DNA of 64,000 nt, taken from VYFG01 sp965248685 (GTDB taxonomy: Bacteria; Pseudomonadota; Gammaproteobacteria; Arenicellales; Poriferihabitantaceae). Location of the stretch: the NCBI GenBank assembly GCA_965248685.1, contig CBDFKC010000002.1:744001-808000 (forward strand), in the 5' to 3' direction. This document shows, one piece after another, positions 53,378 through 63,278 of the stretch (positions are counted from its first letter, which is position 1; every line of letters begins with the position of its first letter). The notes beneath the pieces were generated by a model that had not been told where the DNA came from, did not search any database, and saw only the letters and a program-made list of their open reading frames with translations. The position numbers were made by a program, and so were the translations under genes.

Positions 53378-54359
53378 GCCAGCAGTCAACGCCGTCATAA
53401 CTGGCGAAAATCTGGCGCGCTACTATGAGGTCAAACAAGGTTTTCTCGCGGGCACTAAAACTTTGAAGGCCCTTGATGGTGTCAATTTCACCTTGATGCC
53501 GAAGAAAACCCTGGCGGTTGTTGGAGAATCTGGTTGCGGAAAGTCCACCCTGGCCCGACTGATCACTATGATCGAAAAACCCACGTCAGGAGACCTGTGG
53601 ATTGATGGAAACAAAATTAGCACTCTTGATCAAAGCGCTAAAAAATCCCTGAGACACCTGGTTCAAATTGTATTTCAAGATCCCTATGGCTCGTTGAATC
53701 CTCGGAAGCAGGTGGGAACAATTTTGGAAGAACCCTTGATCATCAATACCAAAATGAGTGCAGCCGAACGGGAAACAGCCGCCCGGGATATGCTTGACCG
53801 GGTTGGACTGAGGCGTGAGCATTATCGACGTTACCCCCATATGTTTTCTGGTGGCCAGCGACAACGCATTGCCATTGCCAGAGCCCTTATGCTGCGACCA
53901 AAGGTTGTGGTAGCGGACGAGCCGGTATCCGCACTGGATGTGTCAATACAAGCCCAGGTGCTGAACTTACTCATGGAACTACAGGAGGAGTTTGGTCTTT
54001 CCTATCTGTTTATTTCCCATGGACTGAGTGTGGTCGAACATATCAGTGACGAGGTCATGGTTATGTATCTCGGTAAGACGGTCGAACAAGGCAGCAGATC
54101 AAGTATTTTTGCTGAACCTCGGCATCCTTATACTAAAGCGTTACTCGCCAGCACACCCTTTGTCGATCCGACCAGACGTGCCCAGCGGGTTGTGCTAAAG
54201 GGTGAGCTCCCTTCCCCTCTCGACCCACCATCGGGCTGCGTCTTTCATGGGCGCTGTGCCCATGCCACAGAAATTTGTCGACAGCAAATTCCGCAGTTAG
54301 CTGATTATGGCGATAGCCACATGGTAGCTTGTCACGGAGTGGACGAAGGAAGGATTTAG
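53370..54359 (+). CDS. dppF: Dipeptide-type ABC transporter ATP-binding protein
   Basis: A 329-residue ATPase. Walker A GESGCGKSTLARL, Q loop FQDPYGSLNP, signature FSGGQRQRIAIARAL, Walker B VVADEPVSALD and FISHGLSVVEH are visible, with the C-terminal GCVFHGRCAHATEIC cysteines. It completes the dppABCDF set. The ispF gene converges on it from the right, 19 bp after its stop. Confidence 0.94.
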   Translation: MSKPAVNAVITGENLARYYEVKQGFLAGTKTLKALDGVNFTLMPKKTLAVVGESGCGKSTLARLITMIEKPTSGDLWIDGNKISTLDQSAKKSLRHLVQIVFQDPYGSLNPRKQVGTILEEPLIINTKMSAAERETAARDMLDRVGLRREHYRRYPHMFSGGQRQRIAIARALMLRPKVVVADEPVSALDVSIQAQVLNLLMELQEEFGLSYLFISHGLSVVEHISDEVMVMYLGKTVEQGSRSSIFAEPRHPYTKALLASTPFVDPTRRAQRVVLKGELPSPLDPPSGCVFHGRCAHATEICRQQIPQLADYGDSHMVACHGVDEGRI

Positions 54360-54378
54360 CGAGTCTTTGGACTGACTA

Positions 54379-54864
54379 CTAGGTATTGGTCTGGGTAATA
54401 AGCACCGTAACCCAAGCAGCCATTCCTTCTTCCCGACCACAGAATCCAAGCTTTTCAGTAGTTGTCGCCTTAACATTTATCCGATCAGACAGAACCCCGA
54501 GGTCAATGGCGATATTTTCTTCCATCTGGGGAATGTAGGGCGCAAGTTTTGGTTTTTCCGCAACAATCGTGCAATCAACATTGACCACTTTCCAGTGGTC
54601 CTGAGCTAATAGTGCAATAGTCCTTTCGACAAATTTTCGGCTATCCATATCCTTAAATTGACTGTCAACTGGCGGAAAGTGCCGACCAATATCGCCGAGA
54701 CCTACAGCGCCGAGCAGTGCATCACATAGCGCATGAAGCAGAACATCCGCATCTGAATGCCCCTCCAGGCCAGATGACCAGTCGATCGTGACGCCACCTA
54801 AAATCAATGGCCTGCCCGGTTTCAACTGATGGACATCGTAGCCGTTGCCGATTCTAAAACTCAT
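54379..54864 (-). CDS. ispF: 2-C-methyl-D-erythritol 2,4-cyclodiphosphate synthase
   Basis: A 161-residue enzyme of the MEP isoprenoid pathway. The metal-site GYDVHQL (D and H), LEGHSDADVLLHALCDALLG and DIGRHFPP are present, with KATTTEKLGFCGREEGMAAW at the C-terminus. The length is normal. The ATG overlaps the ispD stop by 4 nt, so the two steps are coupled. Confidence 0.95.
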   Translation of the reverse strand: MSFRIGNGYDVHQLKPGRPLILGGVTIDWSSGLEGHSDADVLLHALCDALLGAVGLGDIGRHFPPVDSQFKDMDSRKFVERTIALLAQDHWKVVNVDCTIVAEKPKLAPYIPQMEENIAIDLGVLSDRINVKATTTEKLGFCGREEGMAAWVTVLITQTNT

Positions 54865-55565
54865 AATCCCAATATCATCCGGGCTAACTCAAGATCGCCT
54901 GATCGGGTTATCTTGATATTCTCCGAGCTGCCAGCCACCATTATCGGATTAACTCCAATTTGTTCTACCGCAAGAGATTCGTCGGTCGAAGTCTGATTGT
55001 TGTCAATTGCAACCTGTAAACCCCGTGCAAGTGTAGCCAGAGGAAACAACTGAGGGGTCATCGCACGCCAAAGTAAATCTCGTGGCTCGGTCGAGATAAC
55101 CATGCCTTGTTGGTCGACTCTCTTCACCGTATCGACAATTTCACAGCCGAGTAACCCACCATTATTTGTAGTTTGGCAGACCTCGATCAATTTATTAATA
55201 TCGTCACTGGAAACACATGGTCGTACGCCGTCGTGAACCAGCACCCAGTCATTGTCCTGGGCTCCCAGGTGTTTAGAAAGATAGTGAATGCAGCGAAGTA
55301 CGGAATGAGCTCTCTCAGCGCCGCCATGGGTAACATGAATACCTGATTCATGACGAAGTTCCAGAGATTCGAACCAGGTATCACCAGGTGCTATTCCAAT
55401 AACTATGGCGGCAACTTCGCTGATCTTCAAGATCGCCTCAACGGAATGGGTCAAAACCGCTTTCCCACCAAGCAACAGATATTGTTTTGGTCGATCTGCA
55501 TTCATCCGACGGCCGGTACCCGCGGCTGGAATAATAGACCAGATTTTAGACTTATCTTTAGTCAT
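54861..55565 (-). CDS. ispD: 2-C-methyl-D-erythritol 4-phosphate cytidylyltransferase
   Basis: A 234-residue enzyme that joins MEP to CTP. The nucleotide loop is IIPAAGTGRRMNADRPKQYL, and VLVHDGVRPCV and TDESLAVE are also family motifs. It is divergent from mfd, with 72 bp between the two starts, so the promoters face each other there. Confidence 0.94.
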   Translation of the reverse strand: MTKDKSKIWSIIPAAGTGRRMNADRPKQYLLLGGKAVLTHSVEAILKISEVAAIVIGIAPGDTWFESLELRHESGIHVTHGGAERAHSVLRCIHYLSKHLGAQDNDWVLVHDGVRPCVSSDDINKLIEVCQTTNNGGLLGCEIVDTVKRVDQQGMVISTEPRDLLWRAMTPQLFPLATLARGLQVAIDNNQTSTDESLAVEQIGVNPIMVAGSSENIKITRSGDLELARMILGL

Positions 55566-55637
55566 TCAAAGCGACCGGTTTGGCTGGTAAAATTCGCGCC
55601 CCAATTGTATGTCATCCTGCTTCAGTAAACTGCTTTC

Positions 55638-58600
55638 ATGTCACATAGGCCACTACTCGACCCACCTCTTCCATCCAGTCAATCCAAAATTAGCTGGACT
55701 AATCTGCATGGTGCGTCCCTGGGCCTGGCGGTTGCCGAGGCGGCCCAGCAGCACCAGGGACTTATTTTGTTGGTGCTGGACGATCCCCGTCAGCTGCATA
55801 TCATTGAAACAGAAATTCGGTTTTTCCTCAACGAAGATCAGGACAATCCGGATACTACCTCATCTGACCTTTCGATCATCCACTTTCCGAGTTGGGAATG
55901 CCTTCCCTACGATGTTTTTTCACCACATCAAGATATCACTTCGGAGAGGTTAAGATTGTTGTCAAGGCTGCAATCTCCTATGCGAGGGGTATTGCTGACC
56001 ACCGCAGAGAATTTAATTCAGCGTTTACCCCCAATAGACTATGTGGTCGGACATAGCTTTTCGATAGGTCGCGGCGATAACATTAGTATAAACCTGCTAA
56101 GAGAAAGGCTCACCAGTGCCAATTATGTCAACGTAACCCAGGTAATTTCTCCAGGCGAGTTTGCCGTACGAGGGGGACTGATCGATATTTTCCCGAGCGG
56201 TGCAAACACACCCTTTCGGCTCGATCTGTTCGATGATGAAATCGAATCGGTTAGATATTTCGACCCCGACAGTCAGCGCTCGTCGGGACAGACCGACAGG
56301 ATTGAACTATTGCCTGCAAGAGAATTCCCCATGACGGAACCGGGAATTACTCATTTTCGTCAAGCATTCCGAAGAATCTTTGAGGGTGATCCACGCAAAC
56401 AAATCGTTTACAACGAGGTAAGTGACGGTAATACGCCTGCAGGTACTGAATTCTTTTTTCCATTGTTTTTCGAGCGGACTGCCACATTATTTGACTACCT
56501 TCCGGAAAATACCCTGTGGATTCACGAAAATTCTCTTACTGATAATAATTTAACCAGATGGGCCGAAATCAAGGATCGATATACAAACGCCAACTATGAT
56601 CCACAGCGTAAGGTGTTGCCCCCGGATATGATCTATCTCGAGCCAGAGCAATTGGCCCAGCAATTTTCAAAATTCTCCCGAGTCATTCATATACCGGGTA
56701 ATCAGACAAGCGCGAACTGGAAAGGGGTTACTAAACCGGGCAATCAGCTACCGGTCAACCCTCGCGAAGACTCCCCCTATGGTGTTTTCCTTGATTACAT
56801 CCACAAAGCAGGATCGAAAGTATTGATCGCTACAGAAACTGCAGGTCGACGCGAAGCTATGGAGAATATGCTGCTAAACCACGATCTAATCGCGGGCCCA
56901 TTCCAAAGTGTCGATCAATTTCTTGATCACGAAGACGACCTGGGAATTTGTGTAGCGCCGTTGGAACGAGGCATGAAGCTGCCGGATGTTGGATTCGAGA
57001 TCATTACCGAAAGCCAGCTATACGGGGAGAAGGTTTTTCAGCGGAGGCGGCGCAGTGGAACAGTACAGGACCCTGCGGCACTAATCCGTTCTTTGGCGGA
57101 ATTGCAGGAAGGAGACCCGGTAGTCCATGTCGAGCATGGAGTGGGGCGATACAGAGGCTTACAAAATCTTGATATCTATGGAGAGGAAACCGAATTTCTG
57201 CTAATTGAGTACCAAAATGAAGATAAATTATATGTCCCGATTTTATCTTTGAATCAAATATCGCGATTCGTCGGCGGGGCGCCAGAAACTGCTCCACTGC
57301 ATAAACTCGGGTCTGATCAGTGGCAAAAGGCAAAGAAGAAGGCCAGGGAAAAAGCCTACGATGTTGCTACCGAATTATTGGAGGTTGAGGCATTACGAAG
57401 CGCCCGCAGTGGTACCGAAATGCTGGTTGATCGAGAGGACTACGAGGCTTTTGTCAGCCGTTTTCCATTTGAAGAAACAGCAGATCAAGAACGTGTCATT
57501 GCTGAGGTGCTGGATGATATGCGGTCTCCCGAACCAATGGACAGACTGGTCTGCGGAGATGTTGGATTTGGCAAGACAGAAGTGGCGTTAAGAGCCGCTT
57601 ACGTTGCGGTCCAGAATAAAAAGCAAATGGCAATGCTGGTCCCAACTACACTGCTTGCACAGCAACACTATCAAACTTTTAGGGATCGCTTTGCAGATTT
57701 GGCAGTGTCAGTCGAATTGCTTTCAAGATTCAGAACCAAGAAAGAAGCCGACACTATAATTTCATCTATGAAAACGGGACAGCCAGACATTGTCATAGGA
57801 ACTCATAGATTGCTCCAGGATGATATTAAATTCAGAGATCTTGGTTTGTTAATCATTGATGAAGAGCACCGTTTTGGTGTTCGTCAAAAGGAAAAAATAA
57901 AGCGTCTGAGGAGTCAGGTTGACATTCTAACTTTAACTGCCACACCAATCCCCAGGACTCTAAATATAACGATGTCGGGTCTACGTGCAATTTCAATAAT
58001 CGCTACCCCCCCACCTTCCCGATTATCAATCAAGACATTCGTCAGGGACTGGAATCAGGGATTGATTCGAGAGGCTTGCCTGCGAGAAATAAGACGGGGC
58101 GGCCAGGTGTACTTTCTACAAAATGATGTTCGCAGTATCGAGCGAACCGTTATGGAATTAAAGGAATTAGTGCCCGAGGCTGAGATAAATTTTGGACATG
58201 GACAAATGGGAGAATTACAACTCGAGCGGGTAATGCAGGATTTCTACCATCAGCGATTCAATATCCTGGTTTGCAGCACCATTATCGAAAGTGGAATTGA
58301 CGTTCCCAGCGCGAATACAATTATTATAAATCGTGCAGATAAATTTGGTCTGGCCCAGCTTCACCAACTTCGAGGTCGAGTTGGTAGATCCCACCACCAG
58401 GCGTATGCGTATCTATTGGTTCCAGATCGAAAGTTGATTACGAGTGACGCTAAAAAGAGACTGGAAGCTATTGATTCTATGGGTGATTTAGGTGCAGGAT
58501 TTTCTCTTGCCACCCATGATCTGGAAATACGCGGGGCTGGAGAACTGTTAGGCGAAACCCAAAGTGGCAGCATCGATGACGTTGGATTCAGTTTGTACAG

Positions 58601-59117
58601 CGAATACCTGGCGCTTGCAGTACGTTCAATCCAGGAAAATAAACTACCGTCTGAAATTAGTCCTACGGAAAGTTCGGCGAACATCGAACTTCATCTACCC
58701 GCGCTGTTTCCCGAAGACTATCTTGGTAATGCACATACCCGTCTGATTCTATATAAGCGCATCGCAAGTGCACTGGATCATGCGCAACTCGAAGAGCTTC
58801 AAATAGAAGTGATAGACAGATTTGGGCTGTTGCCTGACTCCAGTAAAAACTTGTTTCGACTAACCGCAATGCGGTTACTGGCTGACCGAATTGGCATCAA
58901 GAAAATGGATATTGGAGACAAAGGTGGAACCGTTGAGTTTGGTCAACTGCATATTGATCCAGCAAATATCCTTACTCTGATTCAGCAGTCACCCCATCAA
59001 TACCAACTTGGCGGTCCTAGTAGCCTAAAAATTAAAGGAGACTTAGAAGACAATACCGAGCGTCTAAAGGAGTGTGAGCAGTTAATTGACAAGTTAGCGG
59101 ATGGACTACCTGAATAA
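55638..59117 (+). CDS. mfd: Transcription-repair coupling factor
   Basis: A 1159-residue motor that removes stalled RNA polymerase and recruits UvrA. In order: UvrB-like N-terminus with FPSWECLPYD and GEFAVRGGLIDIFP; the polymerase-interaction domain VHVEHGVGRYRGLQNL (about 494-510); RecG-like helicase motifs GDVGFGKTEVALRAAY (about 640), IIDEEHRFGVRQKEK and TATPIPRTLNI; and the TRCF tail. The length is normal. The start is ATG 55638 in the short gap from ispD. Confidence 0.97.
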   Translation: MSHRPLLDPPLPSSQSKISWTNLHGASLGLAVAEAAQQHQGLILLVLDDPRQLHIIETEIRFFLNEDQDNPDTTSSDLSIIHFPSWECLPYDVFSPHQDITSERLRLLSRLQSPMRGVLLTTAENLIQRLPPIDYVVGHSFSIGRGDNISINLLRERLTSANYVNVTQVISPGEFAVRGGLIDIFPSGANTPFRLDLFDDEIESVRYFDPDSQRSSGQTDRIELLPAREFPMTEPGITHFRQAFRRIFEGDPRKQIVYNEVSDGNTPAGTEFFFPLFFERTATLFDYLPENTLWIHENSLTDNNLTRWAEIKDRYTNANYDPQRKVLPPDMIYLEPEQLAQQFSKFSRVIHIPGNQTSANWKGVTKPGNQLPVNPREDSPYGVFLDYIHKAGSKVLIATETAGRREAMENMLLNHDLIAGPFQSVDQFLDHEDDLGICVAPLERGMKLPDVGFEIITESQLYGEKVFQRRRRSGTVQDPAALIRSLAELQEGDPVVHVEHGVGRYRGLQNLDIYGEETEFLLIEYQNEDKLYVPILSLNQISRFVGGAPETAPLHKLGSDQWQKAKKKAREKAYDVATELLEVEALRSARSGTEMLVDREDYEAFVSRFPFEETADQERVIAEVLDDMRSPEPMDRLVCGDVGFGKTEVALRAAYVAVQNKKQMAMLVPTTLLAQQHYQTFRDRFADLAVSVELLSRFRTKKEADTIISSMKTGQPDIVIGTHRLLQDDIKFRDLGLLIIDEEHRFGVRQKEKIKRLRSQVDILTLTATPIPRTLNITMSGLRAISIIATPPPSRLSIKTFVRDWNQGLIREACLREIRRGGQVYFLQNDVRSIERTVMELKELVPEAEINFGHGQMGELQLERVMQDFYHQRFNILVCSTIIESGIDVPSANTIIINRADKFGLAQLHQLRGRVGRSHHQAYAYLLVPDRKLITSDAKKRLEAIDSMGDLGAGFSLATHDLEIRGAGELLGETQSGSIDDVGFSLYSEYLALAVRSIQENKLPSEISPTESSANIELHLPALFPEDYLGNAHTRLILYKRIASALDHAQLEELQIEVIDRFGLLPDSSKNLFRLTAMRLLADRIGIKKMDIGDKGGTVEFGQLHIDPANILTLIQQSPHQYQLGGPSSLKIKGDLEDNTERLKECEQLIDKLADGLPE

Positions 59118-59175
59118 AGCCAGATTCGCAGGTATACTACCCTTGGCACAAAAGACATATCAACAAGATTGTTCA

Positions 59176-59724
59176 ATGGTTAATTTACCCCGCTATTTTT
59201 TCGCGGTTATTTTGCTGATTTTTAGCAATTCAGTAGCCGCTCGAAACTATGATTTGGAACTCATTGTATTTGAACGGACGAATTTATCTTCGAATATTCA
59301 AGAACTCTGGAGTACTGGTTCCAATCAGGGAATGGTGCACCAGGAAAGCTTGCGTGACCTGGCCTCTCGCTCGGTAAAATTTGCTATTCAGCCGGGCGTA
59401 AGTCGGTTAAAAAACGTTGAAGCGAATTTGTTGCAGTCGGGGTATCGTGTCCTACAGTCTGCCCGTTGGACCCAGTCTGCAGAGGTCTTTCAGCGCGCTC
59501 CTATAATTTCTGTTGGATCCAGTGACAGGTTACGTGGTTTTATAAAAGTTTACAAAACATCTCTGATTTTTGTTGATTTGAGTTTGGCACTGCATGATGT
59601 TTTTATTGAACCTCAAATTCCAACTTATTTTATTAACGAAAAAAGACGGCTAAAGTTTAAAGAAGTACATTTTTTTGATCATCCTAAATTTGGGGCTATC
59701 GTAACGGTGTGGCCAGGAGGTTAA
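59176..59724 (+). CDS. csiV: CsiV-like cell-shape/septal-ring protein
   Basis: A 182-residue exported protein from ATG 59176; the longer frame to 59101 overlaps mfd. The signal peptide (1-22, SVAA cleavage) is followed by RNYDLELIVFERTN, the family hallmark, and later by GYRVLQSARWTQ, LRGFIKVYKTSLIFVDLSLA and a short RRLKFKEVHFFDHPKFGAIV end. CsiV of Vibrio is an activator of the peptidoglycan synthase PBP1a through LpoA. The mfd-csiV adjacency is common in gammaproteobacteria. Confidence is in the family, not the exact role here. Confidence 0.8.
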   Translation: MVNLPRYFFAVILLIFSNSVAARNYDLELIVFERTNLSSNIQELWSTGSNQGMVHQESLRDLASRSVKFAIQPGVSRLKNVEANLLQSGYRVLQSARWTQSAEVFQRAPIISVGSSDRLRGFIKVYKTSLIFVDLSLALHDVFIEPQIPTYFINEKRRLKFKEVHFFDHPKFGAIVTVWPGG

Positions 59725-59740
59725 CCAACCTTCGACGAAA

Positions 59741-60469
59741 CTAGAATTGTTCCAGTATTTGCATCACCAAATTAGAACCATCCTTAAGAACTTTTCTGAT
59801 TTCGTCCATCGAGATTGCGCCTCCTCCTCGACCCGCGGCGGGATTAACCACAATTGCCAGGCAGGCGTATTCAATTGATAACTCTCTCGCGAGAGCGGCT
59901 TCAGGCATACCCGTCATGCCAACAATATCGGCCCCATCTTTTTCCAATCGATCAATTTCAGCCGCAGTTTCAAGTCTGGGACCCTGGGTTGCGGCATAGG
60001 TACACCTGTCCGGAATGTTTAAATTTGCGCGCGACGTAGCTGTTACTAGACGAGAGCGTAAGCTGGCACTGTAGGGTTTGGTAAAGTCAATGTGTTGAAG
60101 TTGACTGGCGGCTCCGTCGGAAAAAGTGTGTTCACGGCCCCAGGTATAATCGATGATCTGGTCGGGTATTACGACACAGCCCGTACAAATATCCGGATTG
60201 ATAGTGCCCACTGCAGCAATGGCCACTATTTGGGTAACCCCCTGCTCCTTCAGTGCCCATAAGTTTGCACGGTAATTAACCCGATGTGGAGGAATCGTAT
60301 GGTTAACGCCATGTCGTGGCAGAAAAACAAAAGGCTTGTCATATAGCTGACCACATGTCAGATCACCTGAAGGGGATCCGTAAGGCGTAGTTGCGGCTAT
60401 GGACTCGTGGACTTGGAAACTTTGAATCTGGTCAAATCCGGTCCCACCAATAATTGCTACTTTTGTCAT
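59741..60469 (-). CDS. S-methyl-5'-thioinosine phosphorylase-type purine phosphorylase
   Basis: A 242-residue PNP/MTAP-family enzyme. IIGGTGFDQ at the N-terminus is the phosphate loop, FLPRHGVNHTIPPHRVNYRANLW follows, then ATQGPRLETAAEI, GMTGMPEAALARE and CLAIVVNPAAGR. The Pseudomonas gene in the same place next to csiV encodes MTI phosphorylase, so I favour that over MTA phosphorylase, but the substrate residue pattern is not decisive by eye. It recycles the 5'-methylthio by-product of polyamine synthesis. It converges on csiV. Confidence 0.8.
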   Translation of the reverse strand: MTKVAIIGGTGFDQIQSFQVHESIAATTPYGSPSGDLTCGQLYDKPFVFLPRHGVNHTIPPHRVNYRANLWALKEQGVTQIVAIAAVGTINPDICTGCVVIPDQIIDYTWGREHTFSDGAASQLQHIDFTKPYSASLRSRLVTATSRANLNIPDRCTYAATQGPRLETAAEIDRLEKDGADIVGMTGMPEAALARELSIEYACLAIVVNPAAGRGGGAISMDEIRKVLKDGSNLVMQILEQF

Positions 60470-60505
60470 TTTCTAAAATCTTCCTGAAACCGTCCAACTG
60501 GCCAT

Positions 60506-62266
60506 TTACGGTTCAAAGTCACCAGGCTGCCAGGCAAGTTTATCCAGAACCGGGTCAATGGAAAACACTTGATCTTGGGACATCCTTTGGGCCATTTGTG
60601 GCGTAAACATACCTAAACCAGGAATTCGGCAAATCACCCAAAGGGTCACAGTTATCACGGATAGTGGAAATTCGACAAACTTTGGAGATACTTGTGTGGA
60701 TCGAAACACACGTTCAACCATTTGTTTATATGTCACCACTTCATTGCCGGCGATATTCAAAGCCCCATTTATTTTGTAATTTCCCAAAACCGCTACGCAG
60801 GCAGCGGCTACGTCCCTGGCATGAATCGGCTGTCGCTTGCCAGATCCCGGTCCAACCAACGGAAACACACGAAACAGTTTAACAACACGTCGGACCAGAT
60901 TAATACTTCGGTTACGGTGCCCGCCATAAATTAGGGTAGGACGAAAAATTGTTAAAGAACAATTACTTTCATGGGCGTACTCAGAAAACCATGACTCTCC
61001 CTGGCGCAGTAATTCAACGGTCCTGCTTTCTCCGACATCACTACTCTGTGATTTAACTTCCAGGCTGGTGGAACTCAGGGCAATGATTTGATTTGGTTGC
61101 TGCCGCTTGAATGCGGATTCAAATGTGGTGCCAGTCCAAATAGGCGCCAGATGAACCCAGTGAGAAAATACCGGGAGGTCGTCAAACGGGGCTTTGGTAA
61201 AATAACTGACTGTCAGTTGATTCACAGCTGGAGGCAAATTGAGCTTGGCTGGCGATCGGCCTACCGCAATGAACTCCTTGTTATCTTGGGACAGGTCGTG
61301 CAATAAAAAGTCACCTACATCCGTATTTACTCCACTAACCAAGATATAGTCTTTAGCCAGATTAAAATCGGGAATAGCATCTCGAGAATCGCGATTCCCT
61401 GAGCTACTTGTCCGTGATTTTGCCCCTTGAAGTATCACCTTGGTATAGTAGTGAAGAGTAACTAACACTTTTGCCAGGGATTGACTTAGTAATGATCCAG
61501 TTGCGTGTTTTTCGTAATAAATCATCATTCCCTGATGCTTGAGTTTTTCGGTTCGGGTGAAATTGGTACCTCCAGACGCCCCCTGTCGATGAAAAATAGA
61601 CACATCAGGATTAAACATTACCTGATAACCGGAATCTCGCATTCTGCGACAAACATCAAGGTCTTCACAATGCAGAAAATAGGCTTCGTCCATTCCGCCG
61701 ATTTCAGAAAAACAGCTGGAGCGGACCATCATGGCTGCTCCTGAGATTGCGTCGACGGCCAGTACTTCCTGTGGCAGAGGACAACTTGTCAAGTCCACCG
61801 CTTCAAACCATCTGCCCAATCCTAGAGTGGTTACCATACTGCGTAAAATTGTTGGTTCATTGCGACGGCAACCTCGCTGTTCAGTACCGTCTTCGTTAAA
61901 CACCAACGCACCAACAATCCCGGCATTTGGGTGCTCCGAGAAAGTCTTGGATAATTTTCGGACCGAGTGAGCATGAACCTGACAATCCGGATTCAGTATT
62001 AATATCAACTCGCAATCGATATTACTGACGCCTATATTTACTGCTTTTGAAAATCCAAGATTCGCCGTATTTTTAATGATTTTAAGATCGTGGGACTCAG
62101 AATCCACATCCTTAATCTGTTCAAGGCTATTGTCACTGGAAAGATTATCAACAATGGCGATCGTTAAAGAAGTATCTGATGCGCAGAGTGATCTAACGCA
62201 GCGCTCTAGGTAATCGCCACTATTAAAGTTAACAATGACAACACCAACCCTCCCCTGATCAGACAT
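60506..62266 (-). CDS. Fusion: GT2 glycosyltransferase plus SDR-type epimerase/dehydratase
   Basis: A 586-residue protein in two parts. Residues 1 to about 245 are a GT-A family 2 transferase (VGVVIVNFNSGDYLERCVRS, NPDCQVHAHSV for the metal site, GMDEAYFLHCEDLDVCRRM). After a linker to about 305, the rest resembles an extended SDR (DYILVSGVNTDVGDFLLHD as the cofactor loop, FRPTLIYGG, GSGKRQPIHARDVAAAC, NIAGNEVVTYKQMVERVF). The catalytic Y-x-x-x-K is not visible at its expected place, where RQGESWFSEYA occurs instead. It may thus bind sugar nucleotide without epimerising. Its start overlaps the next gene by 8 nt, within a polysaccharide cluster. Confidence 0.75.
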   Translation of the reverse strand: MSDQGRVGVVIVNFNSGDYLERCVRSLCASDTSLTIAIVDNLSSDNSLEQIKDVDSESHDLKIIKNTANLGFSKAVNIGVSNIDCELILILNPDCQVHAHSVRKLSKTFSEHPNAGIVGALVFNEDGTEQRGCRRNEPTILRSMVTTLGLGRWFEAVDLTSCPLPQEVLAVDAISGAAMMVRSSCFSEIGGMDEAYFLHCEDLDVCRRMRDSGYQVMFNPDVSIFHRQGASGGTNFTRTEKLKHQGMMIYYEKHATGSLLSQSLAKVLVTLHYYTKVILQGAKSRTSSSGNRDSRDAIPDFNLAKDYILVSGVNTDVGDFLLHDLSQDNKEFIAVGRSPAKLNLPPAVNQLTVSYFTKAPFDDLPVFSHWVHLAPIWTGTTFESAFKRQQPNQIIALSSTSLEVKSQSSDVGESRTVELLRQGESWFSEYAHESNCSLTIFRPTLIYGGHRNRSINLVRRVVKLFRVFPLVGPGSGKRQPIHARDVAAACVAVLGNYKINGALNIAGNEVVTYKQMVERVFRSTQVSPKFVEFPLSVITVTLWVICRIPGLGMFTPQMAQRMSQDQVFSIDPVLDKLAWQPGDFEP

Positions 62267-63245
62267 GACGCTTGAAATAGGGCGCCACAGGATTTATTAC
62301 CATTGCATTTTTTAACTGGCGGTTATCGACTTTCCGCATTTTCTGGATTTTTTTGCGCTGAACAAAAATTCCGGGGAGCCCTCGAATAGCATCCCATTTA
62401 GATTTAACAATAATCTTCAAGCGACCCCTGAACCCAAAATAGATAATAGTAATAATATTTAACAAAATATGTTGCGGTAGATACCACCACAACATGGAAC
62501 TTGGCATGTTTTTAAAAAAGGTCCAAACCAAATTTCGATGACCGTGATAAATGGTGAAATCGCTTTCTGGTCCGGTAATACCTGATCCTACGTGTTGAAC
62601 CTGACTGTGATCGAGATGTAAGCAATTCGCACCAGCTAAACGTAGCCGAAATGCCAAGTCAATGTCTTCGTTATAACAAAAATATCGTTCATCGAATCCA
62701 TTAACCTGTCGAAACCAATCCAATCGATACAACGCGGCTGCGCCACATGGGGAAAATACGGGTTGGGACAGATTTTTCTGTTGGTCGACAGCGGCACCAT
62801 GATCCCGGCGCCAGCTCAAACCACTAACATGATAGACGTCTCCAGTACCATCTAGACGGGTTTGGTTATTCGCATTAACCAGTCGACTTGAAAAGAACTG
62901 GATATCTGGGTTTTCAATGATCGCTTGTTTCAGACTCTCTAGCCAGTGGGTATCAGCAATTGTGTCCGGATTTAGCAGTGCCACCCATTCAATTCCATTA
63001 ATGGTTTGTATAGCGTGATTATTGGCAGCGGCAAAACCTGTATTGGTCGATTCCTGTATTAACTCCATATCAGGAAAATTTTCAGCCACCAATTCTGCAG
63101 AGCCGTCATCGCTTTTGTTGTCTACGACAACAACTTTGGTTGCCGGACTTGATTGATTACGCACAGCATGGAGGCAATTTAGAATATGTTCCCTGCCATT
63201 GTAATTAACAACTATTATTGCGATTGTTGGACCTTTTCCACTCAT
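62259..63245 (-). CDS. GT2 glycosyltransferase (rhamnosyltransferase-like)
   Basis: A 328-residue protein from ATG 63245 (MSGKGPTIAIIVVNYNGRE); the frame extends to a TTG at 63257. The GT-A core has VVVVDNKSDDGSAELV, NTGFAAANNHA, NPDTIADTHWLESLK (D-x-D equivalent) and GFDERYFCYNEDIDLAFRLR. A hydrophobic segment lies near residue 260-275 with a basic tail after it. It overlaps the fusion gene and resembles its N-terminal half, so the two probably add sugars in the same surface glycan. Confidence 0.85.
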   Translation of the reverse strand: MSGKGPTIAIIVVNYNGREHILNCLHAVRNQSSPATKVVVVDNKSDDGSAELVAENFPDMELIQESTNTGFAAANNHAIQTINGIEWVALLNPDTIADTHWLESLKQAIIENPDIQFFSSRLVNANNQTRLDGTGDVYHVSGLSWRRDHGAAVDQQKNLSQPVFSPCGAAALYRLDWFRQVNGFDERYFCYNEDIDLAFRLRLAGANCLHLDHSQVQHVGSGITGPESDFTIYHGHRNLVWTFFKNMPSSMLWWYLPQHILLNIITIIYFGFRGRLKIIVKSKWDAIRGLPGIFVQRKKIQKMRKVDNRQLKNAMVINPVAPYFKRHV

Positions 63246-63278
63246 TCGCAACCACAACTGGAAGCAATAATTTCCATA

